Made by a program: the position numbers and the translations under genes
Notes under the pieces: model-generated
Database searches by the model: none
What the model saw: only the letters and a program-made list of their open reading frames with translations
Told to the model about the DNA's origin: nothing
Shown: piece by piece, positions 32,591 through 40,777 of the stretch
How the letters are laid out: each line of letters starts with the position of its first letter
How positions within the stretch are numbered: the first letter of the stretch is position 1
NCBI GenBank assembly: GCA_937922785.1
Contig: CALAJQ010000016.1
Coordinates: forward strand, 62,001-126,000
Direction: 5' to 3'
DNA: 64,000 nucleotides
Origin: an uncultured Acidimicrobiales bacterium
GTDB taxonomy: Bacteria > Actinomycetota > Acidimicrobiia > Acidimicrobiales > SZUA-35

Positions 32591-34111
32591 ATGGCTCGAC
32601 GGCGTGAGCGAACAAAGCGAGTTCGAACAGTACGTTCCACCAGTCATCACCGGCTACTCAAGAATCCGTTTGAACCTTTGCGGGTCTTATCCGATGACCA
32701 TGTAGCCCACATTCATGCCAGCGCCGTGCGTTACCTAGCCGACCAGGGCGTGAGGGTTCTGTTTGACGAAGCTCTTGCTCTATTTGGCCAAAGTGGAGCT
32801 TCAGTCGATAAAGAAACAATGATGGTTCGACTCGATCCAGACGCTGTCGCTGAGGCATTGTCTAGCGCACCGGCAGAGTTCGAAATCGATGCGCCCAATC
32901 CAGAGCGATCTGTGATCGTCGGAGGATCAAACCTAGTTTTGGCGCCAGTCGGTGGCCCCCCGTTTGCCTCTGATCTTGCCGGTGGTCGGCGGGCTGGCAC
33001 CATTGCAGATCAAGAGAACTTTCTGCGTCTAACTCAACACTTTGACGTGATGGCCGTGACTGCGCCTTGTGTAGAGCCCGACGACGTCCCATTGAACACG
33101 CGTCACCTACGAAGTTGCCAATCAACCCTGACCCTTACCGACAAGGTGCCGTTCTTGTATTCCCGTGGCCGGCAGAGGGTGCGGGACAACTTGGAAATGG
33201 TGAAGCTGCGGCATGGGATTACGAGTGATGAGGAGTTCGCGGCTCGGCACCGCTGCTGGACGAACATCAACACGAACTCGCCTCGGCAACTCGATGTTCC
33301 AATGTCCATGGGAATCATCGACTTCGCTCGGGCTAACCAGCCGTGCATCATGACGCCGTTCACTCTGGCGGGAGCTATGGCTCCAGTGACTTTGGCGGGC
33401 GCTCTTGTGTTGCAACACATGGAAGTATTGGCCGCCGTTACTTTGGCTCAGCTGGTTCGGCCCGGAGCGCCGGTGCTATACGGCGCCTTCACCTCCAACG
33501 TCGACATGAAGTCCGGTTCGCCAGCCTTTGGAACTCCTGAAGCGATGAAGGGCGCCTTGGCTAGCGGGCAATTGGCTCGTCATGTTGGTTTGCCTTGGCG
33601 GTCATCTGGGTCTAGTTCTTCGAACGCAGTTGACGCCCAGGCCGGATATGAAACCATGACCAATACTTACGGTGCATTCCTGGCTGGCGCTAACTGGCTA
33701 ATGCACTCAGCTGGGTGGCAAGAGGGCGGGTTGTCGGCGAACTTTGAAAAGTTCATCGTCGATATCGAGATGTGTCAGATGATCGCCGAGATGTGCACCC
33801 CGATCCAGGTAGATGAAGGTGAGTTGGCGTTGGATGCCATAACCGACGTTGGCCCGGGCGGACACTTTTTCGGAACCGACCACACGCTCGCCCGATTCGA
33901 GACCGCGTTCTATGACCCAGTTGTATTTAGCCGAACCAACTTCGAGCAGTGGACTGAGGAAGGAAGCCAAAGGGCCGATCAGCGGGCCGCTGGTATCTGG
34001 AAACAGATTGTTAACGACTTCGAACCTCCACCGATTGCTGATGATGTGTCAGAAGCCCTGGCTGATTTCGTTCAGCGCCGAACCACCGAAGGTGGCACGC
34101 CGCCGGACTAG
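32591..34111 (+). CDS. MttB-family (trimethylamine/betaine) corrinoid methyltransferase homologue
   Basis: 506 residues. It follows the MttB superfamily throughout: HIHASAVRYLADQGVRVL, GPPFASDLAGGRRAGT, PMSMGIIDFARANQP, TPFTLAGAMAPVTLAGALV, and GSPAFGTPEAMKG near the barrel end. The coding frame is uninterrupted, with no UAG (no pyrrolysine), so it belongs with the Pyl-independent branch that includes glycine-betaine methyltransferase MtgB. No corrinoid protein gene adjoins. Substrate is inferred to be a quaternary amine such as betaine, carnitine or choline derivative. It is divergent from an F420-type enzyme. Confidence 0.85.
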   Translation: MARRRERTKRVRTVRSTSHHRLLKNPFEPLRVLSDDHVAHIHASAVRYLADQGVRVLFDEALALFGQSGASVDKETMMVRLDPDAVAEALSSAPAEFEIDAPNPERSVIVGGSNLVLAPVGGPPFASDLAGGRRAGTIADQENFLRLTQHFDVMAVTAPCVEPDDVPLNTRHLRSCQSTLTLTDKVPFLYSRGRQRVRDNLEMVKLRHGITSDEEFAARHRCWTNINTNSPRQLDVPMSMGIIDFARANQPCIMTPFTLAGAMAPVTLAGALVLQHMEVLAAVTLAQLVRPGAPVLYGAFTSNVDMKSGSPAFGTPEAMKGALASGQLARHVGLPWRSSGSSSSNAVDAQAGYETMTNTYGAFLAGANWLMHSAGWQEGGLSANFEKFIVDIEMCQMIAEMCTPIQVDEGELALDAITDVGPGGHFFGTDHTLARFETAFYDPVVFSRTNFEQWTEEGSQRADQRAAGIWKQIVNDFEPPPIADDVSEALADFVQRRTTEGGTPPD

Positions 34112-34225
34112 TTCGGCCTTCAAAGCGGTTCAGGTGGCCTGTCTCCCTAGTCACGCATTAGAACAAGTCGCAAGGGCTGGGGAAAAATGCTCAACCCCAA
34201 CTTTGGTACCCCTGCACCATAAACG

Positions 34226-34254
34226 TTGCCCAAAATTGGTAGCGGCGTGATAGT
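34226..34254 (+). promoter_or_regulatory. Promoter candidate upstream of the GTPase locus
   Basis: TTGCCC (34226-34231) and GATAGT (34249-34254) are separated by 17 bases and approximate -35 and -10 elements. The ATG at 34261 lies 6 bases after the -10, so a transcript would be leaderless, which is common in actinobacteria and agrees with the lack of a Shine-Dalgarno site. The rest of 34112-34225 shows nothing recognisable. Confidence 0.45.
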
Positions 34255-34260
34255 GCCTCT

Positions 34261-34542
34261 ATGAACGAAGCAGCCGAGCAAGTAAGAACTCTTGAGTCAT
34301 CATCGAGCCCCATGAACAGATCTCTTGGCCGGGCAGTCTTGTTTTGTCTGGTTCTTCTACTTTCGAGTGGGTTGAAATCTAATCTTTACGTCCAAGTTGC
34401 AGCTGGGTCTCTTGTTGCTTTCTTCGCGCTGTCTCTCGCAGTGGTTGTGCTGGCCGGTCGCCTCGACTTGGCAAGGTACAAAGATGCCCTAGTCGGAAGC
34501 GACCGAGCTTCGGTCGAGGTTGACGGAATGGGACTCGCATAG
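34261..34542 (+). CDS. Small two-helix membrane protein
   Basis: 93 residues. Two hydrophobic stretches, RAVLFCLVLLLSSGLKSN and VQVAAGSLVAFFALSLAVVVLAG, follow a polar N-terminus; the tail (RLDLARYKDALVGSDRASVEVDG) is cytosolic and polar. No family recognised. Its position 43 bases before a response regulator and close to a promoter suggests that it belongs to the signalling locus. A later ATG at 34312 could be the real start. Confidence 0.5.
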   Translation: MNEAAEQVRTLESSSSPMNRSLGRAVLFCLVLLLSSGLKSNLYVQVAAGSLVAFFALSLAVVVLAGRLDLARYKDALVGSDRASVEVDGMGLA

Positions 34543-34585
34543 GTTGAGGTGAGGTTCGGCCCTGCGCACTGAATATCGTGCTCTG

Positions 34586-35206
34586 ATGGGTGACAAGACT
34601 CGAGTTGTGGTCATAGATGACCAGGTGTCCTACGCCGACGCTCTCGAGCTGGCGATGTCGATGACCGAAGATTTTGAAATGGTTGGTAGAGGCTCCGACA
34701 GCGAGACAGGTTTCAGTGCGTGTCTCGAGGCGAGGCCTGAGCTGGTCGTCTGCGACTATCGGCTTCCAGACGGCGAAACAGGTACTTCGGTAGCAAAAAG
34801 GCTTCGGGAGGCTGGCTTCAAACATCCGATTCTCATACTGACAAGCTTTCTAGCTCCCCAAGTTCGTAGGGAAGTCACAGAACTTGTGCGCGTCTCGGCA
34901 TTGTCCAAGGACACACCTATTGCAGGGATAGTGAATGCAATGCGGGAGATGCGAAGCAACGGCGAAATCGACAATGCCGAGTTCGCTTCCGTAGCCCCCA
35001 ATTCGCTCCTGTCTGCAGGGGAGATCGAAGTGCTCGAACATCTGGCAGGCGGGTCAACTCCTGCTGAGATCGCCGAGGCCCTCTTCCTATCGCTGCACTC
35101 TGTCCGGGCACGCATCAAGTCGATGCACAAGAAGCTCGAAGTTGGATCTCAAGGCGAAGCTATAGCGAAAGCTATTCGAATCGGTTTGGTCGTTCCGCCG
35201 TCTTGA
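34586..35206 (+). CDS. Response regulator with LuxR-type HTH output
   Basis: 206 residues. The receiver begins TRVVVIDDQVSYADALELA with the acidic pair near D10-D11, the acceptor in LVVCDYRLPDGETGTSVAK (about D57) and a late LSKD. The C-terminal HTH reads AGGSTPAEIAEALFLSLHSVRARIKSMHKKLEV, close to LuxR/NarL but with unusual SLHSVRARI recognition helix. The likely kinase is the gene at 36676-37839 in the same locus; the genes between are a tail-anchored coiled-coil protein and a Ras-like GTPase. Confidence 0.85.
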   Translation: MGDKTRVVVIDDQVSYADALELAMSMTEDFEMVGRGSDSETGFSACLEARPELVVCDYRLPDGETGTSVAKRLREAGFKHPILILTSFLAPQVRREVTELVRVSALSKDTPIAGIVNAMREMRSNGEIDNAEFASVAPNSLLSAGEIEVLEHLAGGSTPAEIAEALFLSLHSVRARIKSMHKKLEVGSQGEAIAKAIRIGLVVPPS

Positions 35207-35279
35207 GTGGCACCGTCACCCATTGCTCCAACAGCTCCGATTAACGTCTGTGGGCCGGGGGGAGTGACAGGAGCGCACA

Positions 35280-36158
35280 GTGTTCGTCAGCGAAACCCCC
35301 AACACCGAGCTGGACCAGTTGAGGCACATTCTGCTGGGTGACGCCCAGACCGAAATTATCGAATTGCGTGAGAGGGTCTCTGAGCTCGAAGCCATTGCAG
35401 CCCGGGTCTCAGAGCTGGAGTCCGCTCTGGCATATGAGAATCGAGCAACGGCAACAGGTGAGATACTGGTTGACTCGGTAGCTGCTAACAGGCGGGCTGA
35501 AGGCGAACTCGGATCGGCGCTACGAAATGAGATCGAGCTTGCTGTCAGCGAGTCGGCCCGCACCGATTCGACAGTTCTGGCTGACGCTTTGTACCCCGTG
35601 ATGGGGCCAGCAATGCGCAAGATGATTGCAAACATCTTCTCCTTCGACCAAAGCAAGGCAGGTAAGACCTTCAAAGTTCAACAGGTCCTTCTGATTGAGA
35701 GATCATCGGGGTTGATGCTGGCAGCAACAGCACACGATGAATCCCATCTCGACGATGCAGACGTTGTGTCAGGCATGCTTGATGCCATCCGGCGCTTTGT
35801 TCAGGACGCTTTCAACACCGAGGATCACGATGGCCTGCAAGATCTAAGGGTTGGTGACACTTCTGTTCTGGTGGAGTGGGGGCCCGACGCAGTCCTAGCC
35901 TCGGTCATTCGTGGCATACCCACCGACGCCTATCGAACTAGAGCCGCACAGACACTGGAGCTAATTCACTCTGATCGTGCTGAGGACTTCGAAACATTCA
36001 ACGGTGACGTGACCCCATTCAACGCATGTTCTGATGATCTTTCTGAACTTCTCAGAGCCGGCAAGCCAGCACTTGCAAAGCAGGCGGGCGCAACAATGTA
36101 TGTTCTTGCGATCCTGGTCCTGGTATCGCTAGTGGCAGTCGTGCTGTACCTATCGTGA
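35280..36158 (+). CDS. Tail-anchored coiled-coil protein partnered with a Ras-like GTPase
   Basis: 292 residues from GTG 35280, preceded by AGGAG at 6 bases. An N-terminal coiled coil (about 9-65, DQLRHILLGDAQTEIIELRERVSELE) is followed by ADALYPVMGPAMRKMI and a domain with VQQVLLIERSSGLMLAATAH and SGMLDAIRRFVQDAF. Those phrases occur in envelope proteins encoded beside Rab-like GTPases and OmpA proteins in other bacteria. A C-terminal helix (MYVLAILVLVSLVAVVLYLS) anchors it to the membrane with a very short exterior end. Its stop overlaps the GTPase GTG by four bases (GTGA), so they are coupled. Likely a membrane scaffold or regulator of that GTPase. Confidence 0.72.
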   Translation: MFVSETPNTELDQLRHILLGDAQTEIIELRERVSELEAIAARVSELESALAYENRATATGEILVDSVAANRRAEGELGSALRNEIELAVSESARTDSTVLADALYPVMGPAMRKMIANIFSFDQSKAGKTFKVQQVLLIERSSGLMLAATAHDESHLDDADVVSGMLDAIRRFVQDAFNTEDHDGLQDLRVGDTSVLVEWGPDAVLASVIRGIPTDAYRTRAAQTLELIHSDRAEDFETFNGDVTPFNACSDDLSELLRAGKPALAKQAGATMYVLAILVLVSLVAVVLYLS

Positions 36159-36679
36159 ACGCCAGAGATTCGCCACAGAAACGAATCGTTCGGGCGAAGG
36201 TCGCAATGCTTGGTGCTCCGGGTGTTGGCAAGTCAAGCCTTGTAAGGCAGTACGTGCACTCGGTGTTCTCCGAAGAGTACAAATCGACTCTGGGAGTCAA
36301 GGTCGATCGAAAAATCGTGATGGTGGATGGCTGGTCAGTGACGTTATTGCTATGGGACATGCATGGTGAGACAGAAGGTCTCGATGTTCCAGTGACCTAT
36401 CTTTCGGGAACTGCGGCGGCAATGGTTGTTTTCGATTCGACCCGGCCTGAGACGATTATCACTGCCGAGACCTTGCGCAACAAGCTAAAGGAGCAGTCAC
36501 CTGCTGCTCCCGTCCATATTCTGGCGAACAAGTCTGATCTTGACGTCGATTGGCCAACTGTCAACGAAGCTTCGCGCCGCACATTGGGGATGGCTGGCTA
36601 CCCGGTTTCAGCTAAGACCGGTGATGGGGTTGATGACGTTTTTACCTCGATTGCTGCACGACTAGTTCCGAGCGATTAA
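36155..36679 (+). CDS. Bacterial Ras/Rab-like small GTPase
   Basis: 174 residues, a bare G domain. P-loop KVAMLGAPGVGKSSLVRQYV (G20-S27), switch I Thr in YKSTLGVKVD (about T45), G3 in LLLWDMHGETEG (D68-G71), G4 in ILANKSDLDV and G5 in VSAKTGDGVDDV. Glu replaces the catalytic Gln of Ras at the position after DxxG, and the intrinsic rate could therefore be low. No lipidation motif is visible, so membrane contact would come from the tail-anchored partner. It belongs to the bacterial Rab-like group, not MglA. Role: nucleotide switch in a signalling module with the regulator and kinase. Confidence 0.88.
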   Translation: MNARDSPQKRIVRAKVAMLGAPGVGKSSLVRQYVHSVFSEEYKSTLGVKVDRKIVMVDGWSVTLLLWDMHGETEGLDVPVTYLSGTAAAMVVFDSTRPETIITAETLRNKLKEQSPAAPVHILANKSDLDVDWPTVNEASRRTLGMAGYPVSAKTGDGVDDVFTSIAARLVPSD

Positions 36680-37839
36680 CTTTCGCTGGCCTGTCGTTGC
36701 CTGTTCTGCGCCGTGGTGGTGTGCGTTGTTCCGATTCGAGGGAATTCCACCCAAAAGACCGAGCCTTGCGCTTCAGAAGCGTCGACCCCGATAGAACCGC
36801 CGAAGGACTCAACAATGCGACGGCTGACGGCAAGCCCGATTCCCGAGCCAGCTGCACTAGCCGAGGCACGTTCGAACAAGTTAAAGATCCGTTTCTTGTC
36901 GGACGGATCGACCCCGACACCATTATCTCTGACGCTAATGCGAACGGTGTTTGCAGAATCGGTTGCGTCGACCGATATCAGCAACTGGCGATCTGGGTCT
37001 CGGTAACGGATCGCATTCGAAATGAGATTGGCGAAAACGCTCTGCAAAGGAGTGTGACGCCCGCTAACTATCGGTAGTGGTGTCGCCTCCACGGAAGCAC
37101 CAACTGCCTCCAGAGGATCAGCCAGAGTTGACAACGCGCTGTCAAGCACGGCGTTGAGATCGGTAGGCACAGCGCTGTCGGTACCTGGCTGGATCGTCGA
37201 CAGGTCCATTAGGTAACGGACTTGCTGGCTCATTGTAATGATGCCCGTCCTGATTTGAGCAGCACACAGCGAGGCTTGGGCTGTGTCTGGTGAATCGCCC
37301 GACCCAATGAGGCCCTCAAGTAGTTCGGCATAGACAGAGACTGCTCGAAGCGGGGCAACCAGTTCGTGGGCGGCGATGTAGGCGAATTGTTCAAGCTCGG
37401 CGTTGGAAGCTGCCAGTTGGGTGCCGGTTGCTACCAGCTGTTGTTGGCTGTCTCTCAACAAGTCACCAATTTCATTGAGGCGGATCTGTTCGATCGTTCG
37501 ATCGAGCTGGTCTTCGATGAGTATTTGAACTGGCTTTAGCGACGTTATGGATTTCGGAGTCAAAGCAGATCTGCTTGTGGACCCAGCTGCGATCCAGCCC
37601 ACCTCGCCAGTCGGCCCTGTGATCGGCAGTATTGCCACTGAGGACACCCAATCTTGGCAATCTGAGAGCTGCTCAGTCTCTGAATCTGAGAAGATTCCTG
37701 TCCGGTCAGCCCAAGATTGTCCAAGCTCCATTGGTTGCGCGCCTTTTGTCAGCAAAACCCCTGGGTCGCCTAGCAGCGTCAACTCCGCAGAAACAGCACC
37801 CGTGCAGGAGCGCGCTAGTTCAACCAAAAGCTCCAGCAT
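36676..37839 (-). CDS. Histidine kinase (GAF-like sensor, HisKA, HATPase)
   Basis: 387 residues, soluble. The first 135 residues look like a GAF-type sensor (LTLLGDPGVLLTKGAQPMEL ... WVSSVAILPITGPTGEVGWI). A coiled segment with LNEIGDLLRDSQQQLVAT leads to the H box FAYIAAHELVAPLRAVSVYA, in which AAHELVAPLR replaces the usual SHDLRTPL. N, G and F boxes are VFANLISNAIRYR, VRDNGVGVDPSDKKRIF and GIGLAVSRRIVESF. It converges on the GTPase with a 4-base overlap and is divergent from the coiled-coil gene at 38019. It probably phosphorylates the regulator at 34586. Confidence 0.85.
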   Translation of the reverse strand: MLELLVELARSCTGAVSAELTLLGDPGVLLTKGAQPMELGQSWADRTGIFSDSETEQLSDCQDWVSSVAILPITGPTGEVGWIAAGSTSRSALTPKSITSLKPVQILIEDQLDRTIEQIRLNEIGDLLRDSQQQLVATGTQLAASNAELEQFAYIAAHELVAPLRAVSVYAELLEGLIGSGDSPDTAQASLCAAQIRTGIITMSQQVRYLMDLSTIQPGTDSAVPTDLNAVLDSALSTLADPLEAVGASVEATPLPIVSGRHTPLQSVFANLISNAIRYRDPDRQLLISVDATDSANTVRISVRDNGVGVDPSDKKRIFNLFERASASAAGSGIGLAVSRRIVESFGGSIGVDASEAQGSVFWVEFPRIGTTHTTTAQNRQRQASES

Positions 37840-38018
37840 TGCTACAACCTATCGGAACGGCACAGCACGAAACCAGCTTCGCACCTCAGGTCACCCCAAT
37901 TCTGGTGTCAATCGGCCGACTTATTGATTCTTGGGTTCGGTTGCGGCACAGTCCACTACTGTGGACGCACGATGCGGCGAAGAGGGCGCTGCCAAATCGA
38001 ACAGGTGAGTTGCTGCTA

Positions 38019-38579
38019 ATGACCCAAAATTCTGAGACCGGAAATTCTTCGACGGACATCGCCACGGCGTCCGCAGAGATAGATCTGACGTTTGGCGACG
38101 GCGATCTCGGCACTATCCAGGGCATTCTGCTCGGTGGCTATGCTCGCCAGACGTCGGAGCGCATCGGAACGCTGGAGGCGGCGCTCCTCGGTGTCATTGC
38201 CGATTTGCGTTCGGAGATGGATATTCGGTTCGAGAAGTTGTCGAAACAAATCGCGGCCGAGTCGCAGACTCGCACGACTGCGGTTAACAATGTCGTTAGC
38301 CGACATGAAGCGGAGTCAAACGCTCGGGTCAAAGCTGAACAGGCGATCAGAGCCGAGCTCGAAAATACCCGATCGACTTTGGATTCGGCTATTAACAAGA
38401 CAACAGTCACCGCCGCTGCCGAACTCAGCCGGGTTCGCGCTGAGCTTGCCGAACAGCTGCAACAAACCGACTCGTCATTACGCGACAACAAGGTCGACCG
38501 CGAGACCTTGGCTGGGTTGTTTGAAGCAACAATCGATCAGCTTCGAGGTCAAGAACCTGAAACCTCTAACGGCGACTGA
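38019..38579 (+). CDS. Coiled-coil protein of the GTPase locus
   Basis: 186 residues from ATG 38019 with AGGTGAG 10 bases upstream; longer frames to 37632 lie inside the kinase on the other strand. After an acidic start, DLGTIQGILLGGYARQTSERIGTLEAALLGVI resembles DQLRHILLGDAQTEIIELRERV of the tail-anchored protein: both have an L-x-x-I-LLG motif followed by a coiled coil. A long predicted coiled coil (about 45-160) then follows. No membrane segment. I infer a paralogous partner of the same GTPase switch. Two GTCCAC/GTGGAC half-sites at 37951-37966 form a small inverted repeat upstream. Confidence 0.65.
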   Translation: MTQNSETGNSSTDIATASAEIDLTFGDGDLGTIQGILLGGYARQTSERIGTLEAALLGVIADLRSEMDIRFEKLSKQIAAESQTRTTAVNNVVSRHEAESNARVKAEQAIRAELENTRSTLDSAINKTTVTAAAELSRVRAELAEQLQQTDSSLRDNKVDRETLAGLFEATIDQLRGQEPETSNGD

Positions 38580-38604
38580 CGTTGTCGCGTAATGACGAGT
38601 CGGT

Positions 38605-39120
38605 TTAGACAGACAAGTCGATTGAGTAGCGACGCTCGGTCAGGGTCACTCCAGCGACGTCTTCGTATTTAAACGCCTCGTTTGATGTCCAACCCTGGCG
38701 CTCGTAGAAGCGCCGCGCCCGATCGTTCTGCTCGATGACCCACAGATATCCGGTACGCAAGTTCTTCTCGGCGAAGTGAGTAAGCGTGGCTTGCATCAGG
38801 GCGTAGCCCGCGCCAGCACCCCATGCGTCGGGGTTTACATACATTGCCCACAACTCGCCGGCAGCGTGGTCGTCGGGGTCGTCTCGAAACACTCCGACAT
38901 TGGCAAAGCCAACAACCTCGCCATCGACCTCAGCGACGTAGTCGGTTGGAGTATCTGCTTCGAGATAGCCACGCCATTGCCCCAGCCGCTGTTCAATATT
39001 GATTGCGTCCAAATACTCCTGAGGCACAATTCCCTTATAGGCCACTTGCCATCCCCGGGCGTGGGCCGTCGCCACAGCCAGGGCGTCGTCAACGTTTGCC
39101 TTCCGAGTGGTTACAGCCAT
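38605..39120 (-). CDS. GNAT-family N-acetyltransferase
   Basis: 171 residues from ATG 39120; a longer frame lacks homology. TTRKANVDDALAVATAHARGW is the beta1-alpha1 region, the acetyl-CoA motif A is LWAMYVNPDAWGAGAGYALM with V-x5-G-x-G, and ENDRARRFYERQGW the motif B with the Y of the active site. Substrate unknown. Its 3' end converges on the coiled-coil gene. A 10-base inverted repeat lies just upstream, between it and the aldehyde dehydrogenase. Confidence 0.88.
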   Translation of the reverse strand: MAVTTRKANVDDALAVATAHARGWQVAYKGIVPQEYLDAINIEQRLGQWRGYLEADTPTDYVAEVDGEVVGFANVGVFRDDPDDHAAGELWAMYVNPDAWGAGAGYALMQATLTHFAEKNLRTGYLWVIEQNDRARRFYERQGWTSNEAFKYEDVAGVTLTERRYSIDLSV

Positions 39121-39202
39121 CAACCCATTCTCGCACGTTCTGCTGATCGGTGAGATGGTCTCAAAAGTCAGCTGGAGACCACATTTTCGCCTTCTGTCAG
39201 CC

Positions 39203-39227
39203 CCAGACCACACCAGATGTGGTCTGG
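39203..39227. other. Perfect 10-base inverted repeat (hairpin or operator)
   Basis: CCAGACCACA and TGTGGTCTGG with a 5-base CCAGA loop. It lies between the stop of the aldehyde dehydrogenase at 39251 and the GNAT start. No T-run follows on either strand, so it could be a weak terminator of the dehydrogenase or a regulator site for GNAT. Confidence 0.5.
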
Positions 39228-39250
39228 AGCAGAAATTTGGGAGGAGGGGG

Positions 39251-40678
39251 TTACCAGTTTGCGGCGATGTATTGGGTCTCGCAGAACTCGTAAATGCCTT
39301 CGCTTGCGCCTTCGCGTCCGAGGCCCGACTGCTTCATGCCACCGAAGGGAGCCGCCGGGTCAGACACCGCGCCACGGTTTACCCCAACCATTCCAGACTC
39401 GAGCCGTTCGGCGATGTTTAATCCCTGGGCCAGGTCGCCCGAGTAGACGTACGCTGCAAGCCCCATTTCGGTGTCGTTGGCTTGGGTGATCATTGCGTCA
39501 ACATCGGTATAGGGGATCACCGGAGCTACTGGGCCGAAGATTTCCTGATGCGTAATAGGAGCGCCGGGCGTGACATTGCCAAGAACTGTCGGTGGGAAGA
39601 AAAAGCCCGGTCCGTCTATTGCCTGACCGCCTGAAACTAGCGACGCGCCAGCCGAGACTGCTTCGTCGACGAGTTGAGTGATGGTTTCAACCGCACTCGG
39701 GTTGATCATTGGTCCACAGCCCACAGCGGCGTCCATGCCATTGCCTACCTGAATGCCATTCATGGCGGCTGCCAGCTTCTCGGTGAATTGGTCGGCAACC
39801 GATGCCTCGGCAAAGAAGCGGTTGGCGGCGGTGCATGTCTCGGCCGAGTGGCGCATTTTTGCCACCATTGCGCCTTCAACCGCAGCATCGATGTCTGCAT
39901 CACCGGTCACTATGAACGGAGCGTTGCCTCCCAGCTCCATCGCAACCTTCAACACACGGTCGGCACAGCGACGCAAGAGTACCCGGCCAACTTCGGTTGA
40001 ACCGGTGAATGAAACCATTCGGGTTGCCTTGTGTTCGGTGGCCGCATCGAACCATGATCCGGCGCTTTCGGTGGGCACCACGTTGACAACGCCCTCAGGC
40101 ACGCCGGCCTCTTGCAGAAGGTCGGCAATTCGTAGGGCAGTGAGAGGGGTCTCCTTTGGTGGCTTAATGACTACGGCATTTCCTGCTCCAAGGGCCGGAG
40201 CAACCTTGCGGGTGATCATTGCGGCCGGAAAGTTCCAAGGAGTGACCATTACAACAACTCCCACTGGCGGATGGCGCACGATGATTCTGTTGTTGCCGGA
40301 CGGAGCCGTGCCGATCATGCCGTGAATACGCACTGTCTCTTCGCTATTCCAGCGGAAGAATTCGGCCGCGTAGGCAACCTCGCCGCGAGCATCGGCAATC
40401 GGCTTGCCATTCTCAGCGGTGATCAGGTCCGCGATTTCATCCGTGTGATCGAGCAGCTTCTGCCAGCACGCCCGCAGGATCTCCGCACGGTCTCGAGGTG
40501 ACCGCTTTGCCCACAGAACTTGGGCGGCTGCTGCGGCATCAACGGCAGTGTGAGCGTCCGCTGGAGTGCCTGCAGCGACAGAGCTGATTTCCTCACCCGT
40601 TGCCGGGTTGAGAACCGAAATGCGGTTACCTTCAGCGCCGTCACGCCACTCGCCACCAATCAGAAGTTGTTCACGCAT
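39251..40678 (-). CDS. gabD: NAD(P)-dependent succinate-semialdehyde-type dehydrogenase
   Basis: 475 residues from ATG 40678. MREQLLIGGEWRDG is the typical start. VMVTPWNFPAAMITRKVAPAL and FTGSTEVGRVLLRR are the cofactor strands; catalytic Glu in MELGGNAPFIV and catalytic Cys in SAETCTAANRFFA; C-terminal PFGGMKQSGLGREGASEGIYEF. These phrases match GabD/SSADH rather than generic aldehyde dehydrogenases. The enzyme would oxidise succinate semialdehyde, the end of GABA breakdown; a GAD/CSAD-like gene is found at 62 kb, but they are not linked. Confidence 0.85.
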   Translation of the reverse strand: MREQLLIGGEWRDGAEGNRISVLNPATGEEISSVAAGTPADAHTAVDAAAAAQVLWAKRSPRDRAEILRACWQKLLDHTDEIADLITAENGKPIADARGEVAYAAEFFRWNSEETVRIHGMIGTAPSGNNRIIVRHPPVGVVVMVTPWNFPAAMITRKVAPALGAGNAVVIKPPKETPLTALRIADLLQEAGVPEGVVNVVPTESAGSWFDAATEHKATRMVSFTGSTEVGRVLLRRCADRVLKVAMELGGNAPFIVTGDADIDAAVEGAMVAKMRHSAETCTAANRFFAEASVADQFTEKLAAAMNGIQVGNGMDAAVGCGPMINPSAVETITQLVDEAVSAGASLVSGGQAIDGPGFFFPPTVLGNVTPGAPITHQEIFGPVAPVIPYTDVDAMITQANDTEMGLAAYVYSGDLAQGLNIAERLESGMVGVNRGAVSDPAAPFGGMKQSGLGREGASEGIYEFCETQYIAANW

Positions 40679-40777
40679 TGCAGAGTTAGCCTTTCGCAGC
40701 CAAAGATAGAATCGAACGAGAATCGAAGGCAACGCTAACGCTCTTTGTCTTGATATACGATGCCGACCACGTCGCTT

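Noticed and set aside
32591-34111. Pyrrolysine codon in the MttB homologue
   Set aside because: The frame has no internal UAG and is complete, so the protein is of the pyrrolysine-free branch.
37632-38018. Long upstream extension of the coiled-coil gene
   Set aside because: Lies mostly inside the histidine kinase on the other strand; ATG 38019 with AGGTGAG is a better start.
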